The notes under the pieces are model-generated. The model did not search any database and was not told the DNA's origin. It was given only the letters and a program-made list of their open reading frames with translations. The translations under genes and the position numbers were made by a program. DNA of 64,000 nt from Mycobacterium sp. AZCC_0083 (GTDB taxonomy: Bacteria; Actinomycetota; Actinomycetes; Mycobacteriales; Mycobacteriaceae). Below are positions 61,471 to 64,000 of the stretch, one piece after another. Position 1 is the first letter of the stretch, and each line of letters starts with the position of its first letter. The DNA lies in NCBI RefSeq assembly GCF_014202335.1, contig NZ_JACHGP010000013.1:124001-188000 (forward strand). Reading direction: 5' to 3'.

Positions 61471-62676
61471 TCAATCCGTCTGCGCCAGAACGTCGTCCAG
61501 CCAATCGAAGATCACTTGGTGTGCACGTCCCATCGCGCCCATGTGGCAGTGCTCGCCGGCACCCTCGGATTCACGCAGGGTGACCAGGGTGGTCTTGGAG
61601 TTCACCATCGCCTCCGCGGCCCGCGCCGGTTCGCCCTTGAAGAACTGGTCGTTCTCCGCGTCGAGCACCAGGGCCGGGGCGGTGATGCGGTCGGCGATCC
61701 CGGCAAGCGTGTAGAGGTGAAACTTCCTGGCGAGGTCGGCGGTTGATTCGGCGCCCATCACCCACATGCCGTTACGCAGTGCCCAGCGGACCTGGGTGTT
61801 GACCGACATCAGCAGCGAAAGCACGGGGATGGCGGCATCGTCGTTGCCCTCGGCGATCCACTGGGTGACGAAGGGCGGCATCGCACCGGCCACGGCGGTC
61901 TGGAAGTCGTAGACGCCGTCATCGAGGATCAGCGCGGCGATCCGGTCGTCGAACGCGGCGGCGCGGGCCACCAGGTAACCGCCAAGGCTGTAGCCGAAGA
62001 GCGCGATCCGTCCGGGGTCGATCTCGGGGTGGGTAAGCGCGAAGTCGATCACCGGCGTGACGACGGCTTCCCAGTCGGGCCGGAAGACCAGGCGCTGTTC
62101 GCGCAGCGCGCCGCCCTGCCCCGGACCATCGAAGGCCAGCACGTTGTAGCCGCGGACCAGCGCGGCGGCCGCGATCGCGAAGTAGGACTCCTCGAGGGTC
62201 GAGTCGTAACCGCTGTTGTAGATCACGGTCGGCCTGGCCGCTCCGCCATCGACCAGGTACAGGTAGCCGGGCAGCGTGGTGTCCTGGTACGGGATCGCGA
62301 TCTCGACGGTGGTGAAGTCGAACAGCCGGATCGCGGTCAGGAACGTGTCGTGTGACCGGTGCGAGAGTTCTGCCACCTCGGGGTCGTTGAACGGGTCGTC
62401 GCGACGGTAGAACTCCGCGGTACGGTAGTAGTTCGAGGCGCGCAACAACGCCTCGCGGGCGCTCACTTCGTGCCCGGCTTGCAGCGATGCGCGTCCCAGC
62501 GCCTCGGCCCGTTGGGCGATCGCCTTCCACTCCCGATGCCAGGCGGCTTCGTCGCCATCGGGGATTGCGCGGGCTGCGACGAGCACTTCGCCAAGGTCGG
62601 CGCCGCCATAGTTGGCGAACCCCGCCGCGCGCAGAGCCTCGAACGAGAACGACTCATCGTCGAACAGGAATTTCAT
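61471..62676 (-). CDS. Alpha/beta hydrolase, FrsA/dihydropseudooxynicotine-hydrolase-like
   Basis: A 401-aa serine hydrolase. An N-terminal helical cap (about residues 1-135) precedes the alpha/beta core. The nucleophile is in FGYSLGGYLVARAAAF, the acid in VLDAENDQFF and the histidine in GEHCHMGA. Such proteins cleave C-C or amide bonds in small molecules or peptides. ATG at 62676 follows AGGAGGAGAGCC. Divergent from a TetR gene with a palindromic operator between, so expression is probably substrate-induced. Confidence 0.85.
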   Translation of the reverse strand: MKFLFDDESFSFEALRAAGFANYGGADLGEVLVAARAIPDGDEAAWHREWKAIAQRAEALGRASLQAGHEVSAREALLRASNYYRTAEFYRRDDPFNDPEVAELSHRSHDTFLTAIRLFDFTTVEIAIPYQDTTLPGYLYLVDGGAARPTVIYNSGYDSTLEESYFAIAAAALVRGYNVLAFDGPGQGGALREQRLVFRPDWEAVVTPVIDFALTHPEIDPGRIALFGYSLGGYLVARAAAFDDRIAALILDDGVYDFQTAVAGAMPPFVTQWIAEGNDDAAIPVLSLLMSVNTQVRWALRNGMWVMGAESTADLARKFHLYTLAGIADRITAPALVLDAENDQFFKGEPARAAEAMVNSKTTLVTLRESEGAGEHCHMGAMGRAHQVIFDWLDDVLAQTD

Positions 62677-62735
62677 GGCTCTCCTCCTAAGCGAAACGGA
62701 ACTGCATCGTCTCGGCAAGTATGGAACAGAAATAA

Positions 62736-62755
62736 ACGGAACGCAACCGTTCCGT
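62736..62755. promoter_or_regulatory. Palindromic operator between hydrolase and TetR genes
   Basis: ACGGAACGCAACCGTTCCGT has perfect 8-bp arms around CAAC. Further ACGGAAC half-sites occur nearer the hydrolase start (about 62695-62702). Located in the 97-bp divergent gap, it is very likely the binding site of the adjacent TetR. Confidence 0.82.
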
Positions 62756-62773
62756 CTTGTTAGGCTGGCCCGC

Positions 62774-63379
62774 ATGACGACCACGCCGGAACCTCGCCGC
62801 CGGACCTCCGGTGGCCCTGTCTTGCAGGACGACGTGACCGCGGCCATCGAAGGGGCGTTCTTCGCCGAACTCGCCGAGGTCGGCTACGGCAGGCTATCGA
62901 TCGACGCGGTCGCGAAGCGGGCGGCGGTGGGCAAGGCCGCGGTTTACCGGCGCTGGCGGTCGAAGCTGGACATGACGATGGCGCTGGTCTCGAAGACGGC
63001 GGTGGCCGCCATCGACGTCCCCGACACCGGCACCCTGCGTGGCGACATCCGTCAGTACCTGCGCAACGGCCGTGATGCACTGACGCACCCCCTGGCTCGT
63101 CGCATCGTGCCGGACCTGCTCGCCGAGGCGATCCGGAATCCCGAGCTGGCCGACCTTCTCGGCGAAACCGTGCGCGAGCCGCGACGACTCAAGGCCGTCG
63201 AGCTCTTCGAGCGTGCGGTCCAGCGGGGCGAGCTGCCCGCAGGAACCAACTTGGAGCTGTCGATGGACGTGCTCGCGGGTCCGCTGTACTGGCGGCTCGC
63301 GGTGATGGGACTCCCCGTCGACGACGACTACTGCGACCAGTTGGCCGACCGTGTCATCGCCGCCATCGCGGGCGGTTAG
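62774..63379 (+). CDS. TetR-family regulator
   Basis: A 201-aa regulator. Helix-turn-helix at about residues 18-65: GAFFAELAEVGYGRLSIDAV and AKRAAVGKAAVYRRWRSK. The C-terminal TetR_C domain resembles the YxaF/AcrR-like group. ATG at 62774. Probably represses the divergent hydrolase and itself. Its stop overlaps that of the convergent XRE gene. Confidence 0.88.
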   Translation: MTTTPEPRRRTSGGPVLQDDVTAAIEGAFFAELAEVGYGRLSIDAVAKRAAVGKAAVYRRWRSKLDMTMALVSKTAVAAIDVPDTGTLRGDIRQYLRNGRDALTHPLARRIVPDLLAEAIRNPELADLLGETVREPRRLKAVELFERAVQRGELPAGTNLELSMDVLAGPLYWRLAVMGLPVDDDYCDQLADRVIAAIAGG

Positions 63380-63642
63380 ATCGCCATCCGCTGGTTGACG
63401 GTCCCCTGCCACGCATCGACGGCATCCTGCAGCGGCATGCCGAGCGCGTTGCAGAGTCCGATGACCGTGCCGAAGCTCGGGCTGGGGATTCTTCCGACCT
63501 CGATCTTGCGCAGCGTCTCGGGCGAGATACCGGCGTGACGCGCGATCGTCTCGGGGTCGCGACCGGCTCGGGCCGCCCTGATCAGCGCGCCGAGCCGTTC
63601 CCCGGCTCTCACCTGCTCCGGGCTCAGCGGTAAGCGCACCAT
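63376..63642 (-). CDS. XRE-family helix-turn-helix regulator
   Basis: An 88-aa DNA-binding protein, essentially one XRE/Cro domain: LGALIRAARAGRDPETIARH, AGISPETLRKIEVGRIPSPS and FGTVIGLCNALGMPL. An in-frame ATG at 63654 would add four residues. Divergent from a methionine aminopeptidase gene; three related palindromes lie between. It probably represses the aminopeptidase and itself. Confidence 0.87.
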   Translation of the reverse strand: MVRLPLSPEQVRAGERLGALIRAARAGRDPETIARHAGISPETLRKIEVGRIPSPSFGTVIGLCNALGMPLQDAVDAWQGTVNQRMAI

Positions 63643-63656
63643 GCAGGTCAGCATAG

Positions 63657-63706
63657 CCGGTATTCATATACCGGAGCTGGTACCGTCGTACGGTATAGAA
63701 ATACCG
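63657..63706. promoter_or_regulatory. Cluster of three palindromes between XRE and map
   Basis: CCGGTATTCATATACCGG (63657-63674) and CGGTATAGAAATACCG (63691-63706) are perfect inverted repeats with a 4-bp centre and the shared half-site CGGTAT. Between them TACCGTCGTACGGTA (63681-63695) is a further one, sharing CGGTA. Their spacing suggests cooperative XRE binding across both promoters. Confidence 0.85.
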
Positions 63707-63726
63707 ATCGACGAAGGAGGCCGGAC

Positions 63727-64000
63727 GTGATCGAACTCAAGACTGCCGACGAGATCGACAAGATGGCAGTGACGGGTGAGTTCGTCGCGCAGACGCTGAA
63801 GACGCTGTCGGCTGAGGCTCAGCCCGGCGTCAACCTGATGGCACTGGAGCACCACGCCCGGGAGCTGGTTTCCGAGCGGGGTGCGGAGTCCTGCTACTGG
63901 GATTACGCGCCGTCATTCGGTCGCGGTCCATTCCGGAACGTCATCTGCCTGTCGGTGAACGACGCTGTGCTGCACGGGATGCCACGCGACTACGTGCTGC
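63727..64000 (+). CDS. map: Type I methionine aminopeptidase, partial (runs off the window)
   Basis: The first 91 codons are visible, from GTG at 63727 after GGAGG, with no stop before the window ends. The translation contains IELKTADEIDKMAVTGEFVA and the M24 signature NVICLSVNDAVLHGMP, with the substrate-binding histidine in HG. The later metal ligands are beyond the edge. It removes initiator methionine from new proteins. Mycobacteria already have housekeeping map genes, so this regulator-linked copy is likely an extra one. Confidence 0.85.
   Translation, partial: MIELKTADEIDKMAVTGEFVAQTLKTLSAEAQPGVNLMALEHHARELVSERGAESCYWDYAPSFGRGPFRNVICLSVNDAVLHGMPRDYVL

Noticed and set aside
1..64000. 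CRISPR arrays, tRNA/rRNA genes, insertion sequences, prophage or toxin-antitoxin loci
   Set aside because: Looked for regular spaced repeats, transposase or integrase sequences and tRNA-like folds; none recognised, and the XRE-map pair is not a known toxin-antitoxin type.

Overview
The window is high-GC actinobacterial DNA and very probably comes from a Mycobacterium (Mycolicibacterium-type) chromosome. Many genes occur in the order of their M. tuberculosis counterparts: sigJ (Rv3328c), aminotransferase (Rv3329), dacB1 (Rv3330), YihY-type protein (Rv3335c), trpS (Rv3336c), alpha/beta hydrolase (Rv3338), icd1 (Rv3339c), metC-metX-methyltransferase (Rv3340-Rv3342), DUF3017-folD (Rv3355c-Rv3356c), flavin oxidoreductase (Rv3359), mfpA plus its conservon (Rv3361c-Rv3365c) and trmL (Rv3366). 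These assignments come from recognising the protein sequences, not from a search. No tRNA, rRNA, CRISPR array, insertion sequence or phage gene was seen.

Region 1 (1-2.2 kb): a leftward MFS transporter-sigJ pair; SigJ is an ECF41-type sigma factor with a C-terminal SnoaL-like domain. An amino-acid permease runs divergently (2.5-4.3 kb).

Region 2 (4.3-19.7 kb): a leftward catabolic cluster that encodes every carbon-skeleton step from choline to pyruvate. The steps are choline oxidase (codA), betaine aldehyde dehydrogenase (betB), a Rieske glycine-betaine demethylase, dimethylglycine oxidase (dmg), monomeric sarcosine oxidase, glyA and sdaA. It also carries an APC-type permease, a cNMP/CBS/DUF294 protein and an IclR regulator. 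The glyA-sdaA operon has its own promoter, palindromic operator-like sites and a tandem glycine riboswitch. A related palindrome lies in front of dmg.

Region 3 (19.7-30.4 kb): a gamma-glutamyltransferase with a polar amino-acid ABC transporter and a TetR gene that has two adjacent palindromic operators. Next come an Eis-like acetyltransferase, an aldehyde dehydrogenase, and a divergent Lrp/AsnC regulator coupled to a class III aminotransferase, which together suggest omega-amine or polyamine breakdown. An SMP-30/strictosidine-synthase-like protein follows.

Region 4 (30.4-42 kb): a TetR/SnoaL pair, D,D-carboxypeptidase, nitronate monooxygenase, a SugE/Gdx exporter behind a guanidine-III riboswitch, a YihY-type membrane protein, trpS, xthA, and two different isocitrate dehydrogenases in tandem.

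Region 5 (42-55.6 kb): methionine biosynthesis behind a SAM-IV riboswitch, two more regulator/SnoaL divergent pairs, a flavin monooxygenase-TetR operon, folD, an old-yellow-enzyme-like protein, and an FHA-ABC exporter of the Rv1747 type.

Region 6 (55.6-64 kb): the mfp conservon (histidine kinase-like, roadblock, DUF742, GTPase, pentapeptide DNA mimic MfpA), trmL, an alpha/beta hydrolase divergent from a TetR gene, and at the right edge an XRE regulator divergent from a methionine aminopeptidase that is cut by the window end. A recurring theme is compact regulation: three riboswitches of different classes and at least seven clear inverted repeats between divergent or adjacent regulator genes.
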